Assembly: GCA_007280285.1 (NCBI GenBank)
Contig: QYQA01000037.1
Location: 1 to 38,000, forward strand
Length of the DNA: 38,000 bases
From: Methylococcus sp.
GTDB taxonomy: Bacteria > Pseudomonadota > Gammaproteobacteria > Methylococcales > Methylococcaceae
Direction: 5' to 3'
The stretch's first letter is position 1, and each line of letters opens with the position of its first letter. Position numbers and translations under genes: made by a program. This document shows positions 11,046 to 20,090 of the stretch, one piece after another. The notes beneath the pieces are model-generated. The model was not told where the DNA came from and ran no database searches. It saw only the letters and a program-made list of their open reading frames with translations.

Positions 11046-11912
11046 TTATGAAGCCGCTTCGGTGATGATCGGCAGTGCGTCATCAAGGCCCCATTCGCTC
11101 CATGAACCATCATAGATTGCGACCTTGTCCTGCCCTAGTTGATAGAGCCCCAATGCGATCACTGCAGCGGTCACGCCGCTGCCACAGCTTGCGGTGACCG
11201 GCCGCTGAGGATCGATTCCGGCGCCTTCAAATACCCTCTCTAGCGTCTTGACCGGGAGCAAGGTGGGGGACTCTTGATCAAGGAGTGCCTTAAAGAAAAG
11301 TGAGCGACTCCCTGGAATATGACCCGAGCGAAGCCCGGGCCGTGGCTCTGGGGAAATACCTTTAAAGCGATCCGATGGCCTTGCATCGACCAATTGGTGT
11401 GAGGGAGACCCAATTTTGCTGATCAGTTGATCCTTCGTGACAACGAGATGATCCTGTCGTTCCGCCTTCAAAGTCCCTAGAGCGCGGGGCGATTTTGCCC
11501 CACTTTCAAGCGGGTAATCACCCTCTAGCCAGGCCCACATGCCACCATTAAGAACGCTAACCTTTTCGTGTCCGAACACTCTGAAGGTCCACCAAACGCG
11601 CGCTGACGCCATAAACTGATTGCTGTCGTAGATAACAACGTGGGTATCACTTGATATGCCAAGTTGCCTTGCGCAAAGTGAAAACATCTCCGTGGAGGGC
11701 AACATGTGGGGGAGTGAGGTGTTGTGATCGGCGATGGCGTCAATATCAAAGAATTGGGCCCCTGGCAGATGGCTTTGCTTAAAGTCCCTCTGGGAATCCC
11801 GCTGCTGCGCTGGGAGAGTCCACGTGGCGTCAAGGATCACCACATCTGAGCGTTGGTGATGATCGAACAGCCACTCGGAGGTGACCAGGGAACTGATTGA
11901 ATTCATGATCAT
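11046..11912 (-). CDS. sseA: Two-domain rhodanese / 3-mercaptopyruvate sulfurtransferase
   Basis: Two rhodanese modules ('VILDATW...', 'LVDARPSDRFKG...'), active-site loop 'ASCGSGVTA'. Confidence 0.92.
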   Translation of the reverse strand: MIMNSISSLVTSEWLFDHHQRSDVVILDATWTLPAQQRDSQRDFKQSHLPGAQFFDIDAIADHNTSLPHMLPSTEMFSLCARQLGISSDTHVVIYDSNQFMASARVWWTFRVFGHEKVSVLNGGMWAWLEGDYPLESGAKSPRALGTLKAERQDHLVVTKDQLISKIGSPSHQLVDARPSDRFKGISPEPRPGLRSGHIPGSRSLFFKALLDQESPTLLPVKTLERVFEGAGIDPQRPVTASCGSGVTAAVIALGLYQLGQDKVAIYDGSWSEWGLDDALPIITEAAS

Positions 11913-13057
11913 GGCGTTCCGGCAGGATGGCGGGCGAGTAGACGCTCCATAATCCCTTCATAGATCCTTGAGAGGGGCTCGAGATCGGCGATGGGAACAT
12001 GTTCATCGATCTTATGGATGCTGGCGTTCAAGGGCCCCAATTCAACAATTTCAGCCCCTGTTGGTGCAATGAAGCGCCCGTCCGAGGTGCCCCCGCCGGT
12101 ATCAGGTTTCGCCCATTGCCCCATCTCCTGGTGGATCGCGTCCTTTGTTGCCTCTATAAGGGTTGTCCCCCTGGTGAGGAAAGGTGCGCCTGAAAGACGC
12201 CAAGACAATTCATAACGAAGGCCATGATCTTGAAGAATCGCCGTAACGCGTTCTTGAATGACAGTGGGTGAAAGTTCAGTGGAGAATCTAAAGTTGAAGG
12301 CAAGTTCCAGCCGCCCTGGGATAACATTTTCAGCGCCGGTACCCGCATTGATATTCGAAATCTGAAAGCTGGTCGGTGGGAAAAAGGCATTGCCTTGGTC
12401 CCATACTTCCTGGGTTAAGGCTTTCAAGGCGGGTGCTAGACGATGGATCGGGTTATCCGCCTTCTCGGGATAGGCCAGGTGTCCTTGAGTTCCAAGTACC
12501 GTGAGAGCGCCGCACAGGGAGCCGCGACGACCCACCCTGATGACATCACCCAGTCGATCAAAGCTCGAGGGTTCACCGATGAGGCACCAATCGATTTTTT
12601 CGCCTCGTGCTTCAAAAACCTCCATGACTTTTGCGACCCCATGCGTGGCCGCGCCTTCTTCATCACTGGTTATCAGCAATGCGACGGATCCTTGGTGGTG
12701 CGGGTGACGGTGAGTGAAGCGTTCAAGTGCGGTGACCATCGCGGCAACCCCACTTTTCATGTCAGCAGCACCGCGACCGTAGAGATTGCCGTCAACGATA
12801 GTGGGTTCGAAGGGTGGGTAAGACCAGTCGGCTTCAGGGCCCGAGGGCACCACATCCGTGTGCCCCAGGAACATCAGGAGAGGTCTTTGGTTCCCGTGGC
12901 GAACGAACAGATTGCGGGTGTCGCCAAAATCAAGGTGTTCGACAATGAACCCACAAGGTTCTAAGCGTTCACCAATGATCTCCATGCAGCCGGCATCATC
13001 GGGTGTGACGGAGCGGCAGCGTATCAATTGACAGGTCAGGTCAAGCGTCTCGCTCAT
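11909..13057 (-). CDS. dapE: Succinyl-diaminopimelate desuccinylase
   Basis: 'LLMFLGHTDVVPSG', 'GRGAADMKSGVAAMV', 'LITSDEEGAATHG', 'PDTGGGTSDGRFI', 'ELGPLNASIHKIDEHV'. Confidence 0.95.
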   Translation of the reverse strand: MSETLDLTCQLIRCRSVTPDDAGCMEIIGERLEPCGFIVEHLDFGDTRNLFVRHGNQRPLLMFLGHTDVVPSGPEADWSYPPFEPTIVDGNLYGRGAADMKSGVAAMVTALERFTHRHPHHQGSVALLITSDEEGAATHGVAKVMEVFEARGEKIDWCLIGEPSSFDRLGDVIRVGRRGSLCGALTVLGTQGHLAYPEKADNPIHRLAPALKALTQEVWDQGNAFFPPTSFQISNINAGTGAENVIPGRLELAFNFRFSTELSPTVIQERVTAILQDHGLRYELSWRLSGAPFLTRGTTLIEATKDAIHQEMGQWAKPDTGGGTSDGRFIAPTGAEIVELGPLNASIHKIDEHVPIADLEPLSRIYEGIMERLLARHPAGTP

Positions 13058-13437
13058 AGAATGCGTCCATAATCGATGGGATCAAAACCCTGCGTCAAGC
13101 CTCGATGGGTTTCGAGGATGGGCCGCTTTATCAGGGTGGGATACTGGAGTAATAACGAAATAATCGCACCCTGATCGATACTCTGATCGATACTCTGATC
13201 GATCGATGCCTTTTGCGTGGGATCTAAGTTTCGCCAGGTGGTGCTGCTGCGGTTGAGGATTTTGTCTGGGCCTGCATACTGCAGCCACGTATGAAGTCGT
13301 TCACTATCAAGGCCATCTTGACGCATGTCGTGAATCAAAAAGGGGTGACCCTGATCACGCATCCAGCGAATAGCAGCCCGGCATCGGTCACAGCTTGCGA
13401 TGACAAAAAGGGTGGGTACCATCGCTCTCTCCATCAT
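13054..13437 (-). CDS. ArsC/Spx-family (YffB-like) thioredoxin-fold protein
   Basis: 'FVIASCDRCRAAIRWMRDQGHPFLIHDMRQDGLDSERLHTWLQYAG', 'LLLQYPTLIKRPILE'. 4-nt overlap with dapE, a neighbour of this family in many gammaproteobacteria. Confidence 0.85.
   Translation of the reverse strand: MMERAMVPTLFVIASCDRCRAAIRWMRDQGHPFLIHDMRQDGLDSERLHTWLQYAGPDKILNRSSTTWRNLDPTQKASIDQSIDQSIDQGAIISLLLQYPTLIKRPILETHRGLTQGFDPIDYGRIL
13171..13206. repeat. In-frame 12-bp tandem repeat (CTGATCGATACT, about 2.75 copies)
   Basis: ctgatcgatact / ctgatcgatact / ctgatcgat; encodes (SIDQ)x3 in the ArsC-like protein. Confidence 0.9.
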
Positions 13438-14018
13438 GGATCTAAGCGATCGAGGGTGGTGATTTTGGGCTCTTTTCGGCCATCTGTTTCGGTGATGAAC
13501 AGCGGTTCTCTCCGGACCGCTTCAGCGATGGCCTCTTGAATGTCGAGCCGATCATAAAAGGGTCCTGCCTCGAGCTGGATCAACGGAAGTCCAGCCGCTA
13601 CGCAGATGGATTTGAGTGCAGCTTCTAAGTTATGCCTCTGTTTCTTATTGCCTTTTGAAACGCCACGATGTTGGATGAGCTGGATCGCACAGGCGATCGA
13701 GAGATCTTCATTGCGGCAAAGGACAAAGGGGACATGATGGTTACCCTGATCGGAGAGAAGGTCCCACAGTGGGTCAGAACCAGAATGTCCCCGCGGGGTG
13801 ATCAGATCGTCGATCGGGATTCTCCCAAAAATGACGTAATCTTCTCCTATGGCGTCTTTCAGCGACCGGTAAAAGAGGCGATCTTCGGGGGGCATCAGGA
13901 AATCCTGTCGCGCATAACTCAAGCGCCCCCTCTCTCGCCGCTGTAGATGACGGACAAGTAACCCGATGAGGATGCCGCCGATGACAATGAGAAAAGGGGT
14001 CATCAAAGGGCTGGACAT
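13434..14018 (-). CDS. DUF2726-type membrane-anchored protein
   Basis: N-terminal TM 'PFLIVIGGILIGLLVRHL', then 'FYRSLKDAIGEDYVIFGRIPIDDLITP...VPFVLCRNEDLSIACAIQLIQ'. Confidence 0.75.
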   Translation of the reverse strand: MSSPLMTPFLIVIGGILIGLLVRHLQRRERGRLSYARQDFLMPPEDRLFYRSLKDAIGEDYVIFGRIPIDDLITPRGHSGSDPLWDLLSDQGNHHVPFVLCRNEDLSIACAIQLIQHRGVSKGNKKQRHNLEAALKSICVAAGLPLIQLEAGPFYDRLDIQEAIAEAVRREPLFITETDGRKEPKITTLDRLDP

Positions 14019-14131
14019 GGTGCAATCAAGGTAGTGTAGGATCCATCAGTAGCCTTTTTGTGTCCTCATCCTGAGAGCATTCTGAGGAATGATGGGTCAT
14101 GCTTTTTTATTTTGGAGGTCATTATACCGCG

Positions 14132-14827
14132 ATGGGGCGTCATTCTATTCAACAAGGCATGGTGTCGGTTCATCGGATGATGAATGGAGCCCTTGATGCG
14201 TCAGGAAGACCCCCGGGATCGGTCTCACTGGTAGCGGTGACCAAAACGCAACCCGCTGAAGCGATTATGGAGGCCGTTCGCTATGGACAACTTCATTTCG
14301 GAGAGAGTTATCTGCAGGAAGCCCTTCCTAAGCAGGAGGCCCTGAAGGACCATGGGGATATTATTTGGCATTTCATTGGACCGATCCAAAGCAATAAGAC
14401 GCGTCAACTTGCTGAAACATTTCACTGGATTCATAGCCTTGATCGCTTGAAAATCGCTGAGCGGCTGAATGACCAACGGCCATCAGGCATGGAACGGCTC
14501 AATGTCTGTATTCAGGTCAATATCAGTGGGGAGACCAGCAAAAGCGGGGTCAAACCGTCGGACGTTGCTGCCTTAGCAGATCAGATTGAACAACTCCCAC
14601 AGCTCAGGCTTCGGGGGCTTATGGCGATTCCACAGGCCCCCGATGGGGTTCATGCGCCTCAAGCGGCCTTCAGGGCCTTGCGGCAGTTAAAAGAAGATTT
14701 ATTACCCATTCCCCTTGATACGCTGTCGATGGGCATGTCGCTTGATTTTGAGTCTGCGATCCTTGAAGGAGCGACCCTGATCCGCGTTGGATCATTAATC
14801 TTTGGCGCTCGACAGTCAGCGGTATAG
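14132..14827 (+). CDS. YggS/PLPBP-family PLP-binding protein
   Basis: 'VSLVAVTKTQPAEAIMEAVRYGQLHFGESYLQEALPK', 'WHFIGPIQSNKTRQLAETFHWIHSLDRLKIAERLN', 'LSMGMSLDFESAILEGATLIRVGSLIFG'. ORF opens at 14099. Confidence 0.93.
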   Translation: MGRHSIQQGMVSVHRMMNGALDASGRPPGSVSLVAVTKTQPAEAIMEAVRYGQLHFGESYLQEALPKQEALKDHGDIIWHFIGPIQSNKTRQLAETFHWIHSLDRLKIAERLNDQRPSGMERLNVCIQVNISGETSKSGVKPSDVAALADQIEQLPQLRLRGLMAIPQAPDGVHAPQAAFRALRQLKEDLLPIPLDTLSMGMSLDFESAILEGATLIRVGSLIFGARQSAV

Positions 14828-14863
14828 AATCCGTCACCGCCCCTTATAACCTCAGATCACTAC

Positions 14864-15694
14864 ATGCAACAAGAATATCCCCGCCTCGGATTCATTGGCG
14901 CTGGCAACATGGCGGGAAGCCTCATTGCCGGTCTGGTTGCTGACGGGGTTGATCCAACCCTCATTGAAGTGTCTGATGTCAATAAAGCGGCCTTGGACAA
15001 CCTCAAAGAGCGCCATCGTGTTTCTACCCATGAGGATAATCTTCAGGTTGCCGCGGTAGCCGATGTGCTGATCCTTGCCGTCAAGCCGCAACGGCTTAAA
15101 ACTGTCATCAGTGAGATGGCCCCCTCACTCAGAGCGCGGCGGCCACTGATTATCAGTATTGCAGCGGGCATGACCAGCGATACTCTCGCGCGATGGATCG
15201 GTGGCAACCCTGCCATTGTTCGAACGATGCCAAATACACCGGCCATGGTTCAATGTGGGGCGACGGGTCTTTTTGCAAGAGTAGGTGTCACGGATCAGCA
15301 GCGGAGTACCGCAGAATCCATTTTGAGGGCGGTTGGATTAACCGTTTGGGTGGATCAGGAAATGACCCTTGATGCCGTCACTGCCCTTTCAGGCAGCGGC
15401 CCTGCTTATTTTTTCTTGTTGATGGAAGCCATGGAGGATGCGGGGGTGGCTCTCGGCCTTGAGCGCCACACGGCGCGTCTATTGGCACAGCAAACCGCCC
15501 TGGGTGCCGGTCGGATGGCGATTGAATCGGAGGATCCTCCGAAGGAACTGAGACGGAAGGTGACATCACCCGGCGGAACCACCGAACAGGCCATCGCAAG
15601 ATTTGAAGCTGGCGGTTTCGCGCCGCTGGTTGATCAGGCCCTCAAGGCCGCTGCCGCCCGTGCCAAAGAATTATCGCAACAGCTAGGAGATTAG
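14864..15694 (+). CDS. proC: Pyrroline-5-carboxylate reductase
   Basis: 'RLGFIGAGNMAGSLIAGLV', 'LAVKPQ', 'RTMPNTPAMVQCGATGLFA', 'TALSGSGPAYFFLLMEAMEDAGVALGL', 'VTSPGGTTEQAI'. Confidence 0.97.
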   Translation: MQQEYPRLGFIGAGNMAGSLIAGLVADGVDPTLIEVSDVNKAALDNLKERHRVSTHEDNLQVAAVADVLILAVKPQRLKTVISEMAPSLRARRPLIISIAAGMTSDTLARWIGGNPAIVRTMPNTPAMVQCGATGLFARVGVTDQQRSTAESILRAVGLTVWVDQEMTLDAVTALSGSGPAYFFLLMEAMEDAGVALGLERHTARLLAQQTALGAGRMAIESEDPPKELRRKVTSPGGTTEQAIARFEAGGFAPLVDQALKAAAARAKELSQQLGD

Positions 15695-15697
15695 ACG

Positions 15698-16273
15698 TTG
15701 AGTACACAATATTGGTCAGCACCGTTGATCTTTCTGCTGGATACTTTGTTCAGCCTTTATATTTTTTGTCTTTTGTTGCGTTTTCTATTTCAATGGTGCG
15801 GTGCCGACTACCAGAATCCCTTGTCACAGTTTCTGATCCGTATGACGCACCCTCCTTTGAGCCTCCTCAGACGCTTCATCCCCGCCATGGGACGAGTTGA
15901 TTCTTCAGCGTTGGTCTTGATCCTTCTTTTGCAGATCCTAGAGGGGTTTTTGATCTTTTTGATACAAGGCGGCATGCCTTCATTTTCCGTCCTCTCGATT
16001 TGGTCGATCACTCAGTTGATTGAATTGACACTGAATATCTATTTTTACGCCATCATCATCAGGGCGCTTTTGAGTTGGGTGGGTCCGTCTGTCTATAATC
16101 CAGCCATTTCTCTGCTGTTCAGCCTGACAGAACCCGTGATGGCCACGAGTCGACGCTTGTTGCCGATCACCGGCGGGATTGATCTCTCCCCGATTGTGGT
16201 CATTATGGCCATCCAACTGATCCGGATGTTGATTTTGCCCCCCCTCCAGAATCTTGCACTAGTTCTCAACTAG
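15698..16273 (+). CDS. YggT-family integral membrane protein
   Basis: Duplicated YggT motifs 'LYIFCLLLRFLFQWCGADYQNPLSQFLIRMTHPPLSLLRRFIP' and 'NIYFYAIIIRALLSWVGPSVYNPAISLLFSLTEPVMATSRRLLP'; TTG start; adjacent to proC. Confidence 0.92.
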   Translation: MSTQYWSAPLIFLLDTLFSLYIFCLLLRFLFQWCGADYQNPLSQFLIRMTHPPLSLLRRFIPAMGRVDSSALVLILLLQILEGFLIFLIQGGMPSFSVLSIWSITQLIELTLNIYFYAIIIRALLSWVGPSVYNPAISLLFSLTEPVMATSRRLLPITGGIDLSPIVVIMAIQLIRMLILPPLQNLALVLN

Positions 16274-16284
16274 GAGTTGATCTT

Positions 16285-16590
16285 TTGATTCGGCCGCTTG
16301 ATGTCTTGGTGTTCAATATCCACGTACAGCCACGCGCGTCCCGAGACGAGGTGTCTGGTATCCACGGAGGACGTATCAAAATTCGCATTACGGCGCCTCC
16401 GGTGGATGGCAAAGCGAATGATCACCTGACCCAATTTCTGGCGAGTGAGTTTAAGGTCTCCAAACGGCAGGTGGTGTTGATCTCCGGGGAGACGGGACGG
16501 GATAAACGGTTCAGGATCCAAGATCCTCTAGTCATCCCAATGTGGTTGTCAGACGCTCTTCGTCAAGGCTTTATTGTCGCGTCCAAATAA
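16285..16590 (+). CDS. DUF167/YggU-family protein
   Basis: 'HVQPRASRDEVSGIHGGRIKIRITAPPVDGKANDHLTQFLASEFKVSKRQVVLISGETGRDKRFRI'; TTG start. Confidence 0.92.
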   Translation: MIRPLDVLVFNIHVQPRASRDEVSGIHGGRIKIRITAPPVDGKANDHLTQFLASEFKVSKRQVVLISGETGRDKRFRIQDPLVIPMWLSDALRQGFIVASK

Positions 16591-17299
16591 GATCCCAAAC
16601 ACCATGCCCCAGTCGCTGGCCGCGATGTTCGAACTTGGTGATGGGTCTGTCATGAGGTCGTTCGCTAAATGGGGAACCATCAGGGGCGCTCGGGGTGAAG
16701 CCCGGAGCGGCCTTAAGCGTCTCGGCGATCTGAAGGGCATATGGTTTCCAGTCCGTTGCCACATGAAATTGCCCACCTGGCTTGATCTTCTGGTGTAGGA
16801 GTGACAGAAAATCCGCGTTAACGATCCGCCGCTTGTGGTGTCTTTTCTTATGCCATGGATCAGGAAAAAAAAGTTGTACCCGATCAAGACTCTGATCTTT
16901 GACCGCTTGCTGCAGCACATCGATGGCATCATCGGCATAAACCTTGAGATTCTGAAGGTTCAATTCACCTGCCCGATGGAGGAGGTGGCCAACCCCTGGG
17001 AGATGAACTTCAATCCCAATGTAATCGTACTCTGGATGTGCCTCAGCCATCGCGACGAGGGAATCCCCGTTACCAAATCCAATTTCAAGGACGAGAGGGA
17101 CGCCCCGAGGTATCAGGGCATTCTCCATCATCGGGTTTTGGAGGCTGAGTCCATAGCGCGGCCAGAATACCTCTAATGCTTTTTTCTGAGCCACGGTCAT
17201 GCGTCCTTGCCGCCGGATAAAACTGCGTATTCTAAACGTCTTATCGGTCCCTTCTAGGGGGAGGTCTTGGGCGGCGGCTAGGGTCATATCTGCTTTCAT
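16571..17299 (-). CDS. trmB: tRNA (guanine-N7-)-methyltransferase
   Basis: 'PLVLEIGFGNGDSLVAMAEAHPEYDYIGIEVHLPGVGHLL', 'VQLFFPDPWHKKRHHKRRIV'. Confidence 0.96.
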   Translation of the reverse strand: MKADMTLAAAQDLPLEGTDKTFRIRSFIRRQGRMTVAQKKALEVFWPRYGLSLQNPMMENALIPRGVPLVLEIGFGNGDSLVAMAEAHPEYDYIGIEVHLPGVGHLLHRAGELNLQNLKVYADDAIDVLQQAVKDQSLDRVQLFFPDPWHKKRHHKRRIVNADFLSLLHQKIKPGGQFHVATDWKPYALQIAETLKAAPGFTPSAPDGSPFSERPHDRPITKFEHRGQRLGHGVWDLIWTRQ

Positions 17300-17344
17300 G
17301 CTGTTCGCTGGTTGATGGAGATGATGGGTGTCATCAGGGGGCCT

Positions 17345-17671
17345 TCAATCGGTCTTATGGGGTGGGATCCGGTAAGACATCGCTTCTTCCCTTCCCTCGT
17401 TATCCTTAATGCGAACTTCAAGCACCTCGCCGGGACGTGCCTCATGAAGTATTAAGTTGAGATAGGGGTTTTTAGCAACCCCGGTTGAAAAGCGACCTTC
17501 AACCACCACCTTGCCACGAAACAAGACGATGAAATCTTTGATAAAGTCGGCAGTGACCCTCAGGCCTGTCAGGGGATCTACCCGGCGCCCGGTTTCCATG
17601 GGGTGATCGATCAGAATGCGAACAAGGAGTCCCTGCTGTTCGACCTTGGTCCGAACCTTGATTGTCGACAT
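17345..17671 (-). CDS. soxZ: Thiosulfate oxidation carrier complex protein SoxZ
   Basis: 'IDHPMETGRRVDPLTGLRVTADFIKDFIVLFRGKVVVEGRFSTGVAKNPYLNLIL' fits the SoxZ fold signature. Confidence 0.9.
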   Translation of the reverse strand: MSTIKVRTKVEQQGLLVRILIDHPMETGRRVDPLTGLRVTADFIKDFIVLFRGKVVVEGRFSTGVAKNPYLNLILHEARPGEVLEVRIKDNEGREEAMSYRIPPHKTD

Positions 17672-17692
17672 GAGTGGGGTTTTAATGAGGTG

Positions 17693-17710
17693 ATAGGGGG
17701 GTTACCCTAT
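17693..17710. promoter_or_regulatory. Dyad symmetry in the divergent soxZ-soxY intergenic region
   Basis: ATAGGG-gggtta-CCCTAT: perfect 6-bp arms, 6-nt spacer, in a gap of about 61 bp. Confidence 0.45.
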
Positions 17711-17732
17711 TTTAGCCTGCTTCCTTATTCTT

Positions 17733-18215
17733 ATGAGGCCTCTTAGTCCCATGTCTTTCTTTCGTGATTTCAAGGCCGACAAACGTATTTTTCTAAAATT
17801 ATTGGCTGGCGGGTTAGCGTTTCAATCGACTCATGGCTTCGCTCGCCGTGCGGGGCTCGATCTTTATCCAGCGCCTTCGTTTTATGATGAAACTCTTCGT
17901 TATGAGCTTCAAGGACAGGTGGCGCACCCTAGTGACCAGGTTATCCTGGAGATTCCAGGGGTCGCTGAAGATGGCGCGGTTGTTCCAGTCACGCTCAAGA
18001 GTCACATTCCCATAACCCGTCGCCTTTTGTTATTTGCAGAAAGGAATCCAAGTCCACTCATCGCGGCCTTCACCTTTTCTCCCGAGATGAAATCGTTCGT
18101 TTCGATCAGAGTTAAATTAAACGCATCCGGACCGGTCCTTCTCATTGCAGAATCTGAAGGTCATTTTTTCAGCACCCTAAAAGAGGTCACCGTGCGGGTG
18201 GGTGGCTGTGGGTGA
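17733..18215 (+). CDS. soxY: SoxY-type sulfur carrier protein
   Basis: N-terminal Tat-like 'DKRIFLKLLAGG'; C-terminus '...TVRVGGCG*' with the SoxY sulfur-carrier cysteine; head-to-head with soxZ. Start may be Met at 17751. Confidence 0.85.
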   Translation: MRPLSPMSFFRDFKADKRIFLKLLAGGLAFQSTHGFARRAGLDLYPAPSFYDETLRYELQGQVAHPSDQVILEIPGVAEDGAVVPVTLKSHIPITRRLLLFAERNPSPLIAAFTFSPEMKSFVSIRVKLNASGPVLLIAESEGHFFSTLKEVTVRVGGCG

Positions 18216-18234
18216 GACAAAGGTTGCGGCGACC

Positions 18235-19287
18235 ATGCGCCACAAAACCCAATTTGCCAGTGATAACTGGTCGGGTCTTTGTCCTCAAGCATTAGCCGCG
18301 CTGATCGAGGCTAATGACGGCTTTTTGGCTCCTTATGGATCGGATGTATGGAGCCAGAAAGCCTCAGCCATGCTGAGTCAGTTTTTTGAAACCGAGGTAC
18401 AGGTCTATTTCGTCGCAACGGGGACGGCCGCCAATGCGTTGGCGCTCGCTCAGCTGTCAATGTCCACCGGCGCTGTCATCTGTCACCCCTTTGCCCATAT
18501 CCTCAACGACGAGTGCGGCGCTCCAGGCTTTTTGAATCCTGGGATGGGCCTTACACCCTGTGATGGTCCGGAGGGAAAAATAGACCTAGCGTCGCTTAGC
18601 GCTCTATTAGGGCGTTCAATTGATCTCCGTCATCAACACCCTAGCGTGTTGAGCCTGACTCAGACGACCGAGGTGGGTACCCTCTATTCAGAGGGAGAAC
18701 TTCACCTCCTGACCCAATACGCGGCGAGGAAGGGACTGAAGAGCCATCTGGATGGGGCCCGATTTATGAATGCGATCGTCGCTCTAGATCGATCACCCGC
18801 TGATCTGACATGGCGCTTAGGCGTTGATGTCCTTTCCCTCGGTGTCAGTAAAAATGGAGGTGGTTATGGCGATGCCATCATTTTTTTCAAATCCGATCTT
18901 GGCAAGGACTTTGGTTATCGAGTAAAACAAGGAGGCCACCTCAGCGCTAAAATGCGTCTGCTCGCAGCCCCCTTTTTAGGGCTTTTAGAGAACGATGTCT
19001 GGCGACAAAACGCCAGCCATGCCAACCAAATGGCCCGTCGATTGGCAACGCGCCTCGAAGAGGAGGGTGTCTCCTTGGCATTTCCCTGTGAAGCGAATAT
19101 GGTTTTTGTCACGCTCTCAAGCAGCGCCCAGTTGCAGCTTAAGGCCAAGGGTTGGGTCTTTAACCTCCCTAAAGAACATGGTGCAGCCCGGTTCGTCTGC
19201 GGCTGGAATGGTGATGCCGTTGCCGTCGATCTTTTAGCCCGCGATATCATTGAAGCGGTTCAAGGCGATGGGGAGGAGACGCCTTGA
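18235..19287 (+). CDS. Low-specificity L-threonine aldolase / beta-eliminating lyase family PLP enzyme
   Basis: 'FASDNWSGLCPQALAALIEAN', 'FVATGTAANALAL', 'HLDGARFMNAIVAL', 'VDVLSLGVSKNGGGYGDAIIFF' (PLP lysine). ORF opens at GTG 18202; ATG 18235 preferred. Confidence 0.88.
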   Translation: MRHKTQFASDNWSGLCPQALAALIEANDGFLAPYGSDVWSQKASAMLSQFFETEVQVYFVATGTAANALALAQLSMSTGAVICHPFAHILNDECGAPGFLNPGMGLTPCDGPEGKIDLASLSALLGRSIDLRHQHPSVLSLTQTTEVGTLYSEGELHLLTQYAARKGLKSHLDGARFMNAIVALDRSPADLTWRLGVDVLSLGVSKNGGGYGDAIIFFKSDLGKDFGYRVKQGGHLSAKMRLLAAPFLGLLENDVWRQNASHANQMARRLATRLEEEGVSLAFPCEANMVFVTLSSSAQLQLKAKGWVFNLPKEHGAARFVCGWNGDAVAVDLLARDIIEAVQGDGEETP

Positions 19288-20090
19288 CGACCTTTCAATC
19301 CCCTCATGCGATAGTCATCGTGGGGCTTGGTGAAATGGGCGAGCTTTTCGCTGCGGGCTTTCTTAAAGCGGGTTATCCTGTTATTCCGGTATTAAGGGAT
19401 ACCGATTACTCAAAGCTACAGTCGTTAACGCCAACACCCTCTTTGGTATTGATCGCGGTAGGGGAGGCCCAATTGGATGAGGTGCTCACCCGTCTACCCC
19501 ATGGGTGGCGCCGCGTCACCGCACTTGTGCAAAATGAACTGCTGCCTTGTCATTATCGCCACCATGCGCTGATTGATCCCACGATCGTTACGGTGTGGTT
19601 CGATAAAAAAAAGGGACGCCCTTCGGTCTCGGTATTACCGAGCGTCATCTCAGGCCCCAAGGCCTCCTTGATTCAGCAATCGCTTGATCAGGTGGGGGTG
19701 CCTTCTAGAATGGTTGCTGAAGAATTGCAGCTGTTTGAGATGATTCGGAAAAATCTCTACATCTTGACGATCAATATTGCAGGCATCGTGTCGGGTGGGT
19801 CGGTCAGCCACCTTTGGTCTTCGCACCGTGAACTCCTTGAAGGCGTTGCCTTTGATGTTTTGACGGTGCAGGAAGCGTTAGTCGGTGAAACCCTTCCTCG
19901 TGAAGCCCTTTTTAAGGGCATGATCGAAGGGTTTGAGGGTGATCCCGAACATCTGTGCCTGGGCCGTAGCGCCCCTGATCGCTTGCGGCGGGTGCTGATC
20001 CAAGCAAGAACACTGCGCCTTCAAACCCCGACGCTCGATCAAGTGGCTTTGACGCTCAAGGAGCCTTTTATAGAGGATGGCCCTGATTGA
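19284..20090 (+). CDS. Rossmann-fold NAD(P)-binding protein (ketopantoate reductase-like N-terminus)
   Basis: 'HAIVIVGLGEMGELFAAGFLKAGYPVIPVLRDTDY' GxGxMG motif; TTG start overlapping the previous stop as TTGA. Confidence 0.6.
   Translation: MTTFQSPHAIVIVGLGEMGELFAAGFLKAGYPVIPVLRDTDYSKLQSLTPTPSLVLIAVGEAQLDEVLTRLPHGWRRVTALVQNELLPCHYRHHALIDPTIVTVWFDKKKGRPSVSVLPSVISGPKASLIQQSLDQVGVPSRMVAEELQLFEMIRKNLYILTINIAGIVSGGSVSHLWSSHRELLEGVAFDVLTVQEALVGETLPREALFKGMIEGFEGDPEHLCLGRSAPDRLRRVLIQARTLRLQTPTLDQVALTLKEPFIEDGPD

Noticed and set aside
12443-12964. 173 aa plus-strand ORF
   Set aside because: Fully antisense to dapE, whose motifs are intact; no recognisable family in the antisense frame.
13171-13206. 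Short direct repeats considered as a CRISPR remnant
   Set aside because: The units are contiguous 12-mers with no spacers and lie in frame within a CDS.
14062-14095. TCCTCA...TGAGGA inverted repeat before the YggS-like gene
   Set aside because: Short arms and long loop; likely chance.
16549-16938. 129 aa minus-strand ORF
   Set aside because: Alternative frame within trmB, which has clear SAM-methyltransferase motifs.
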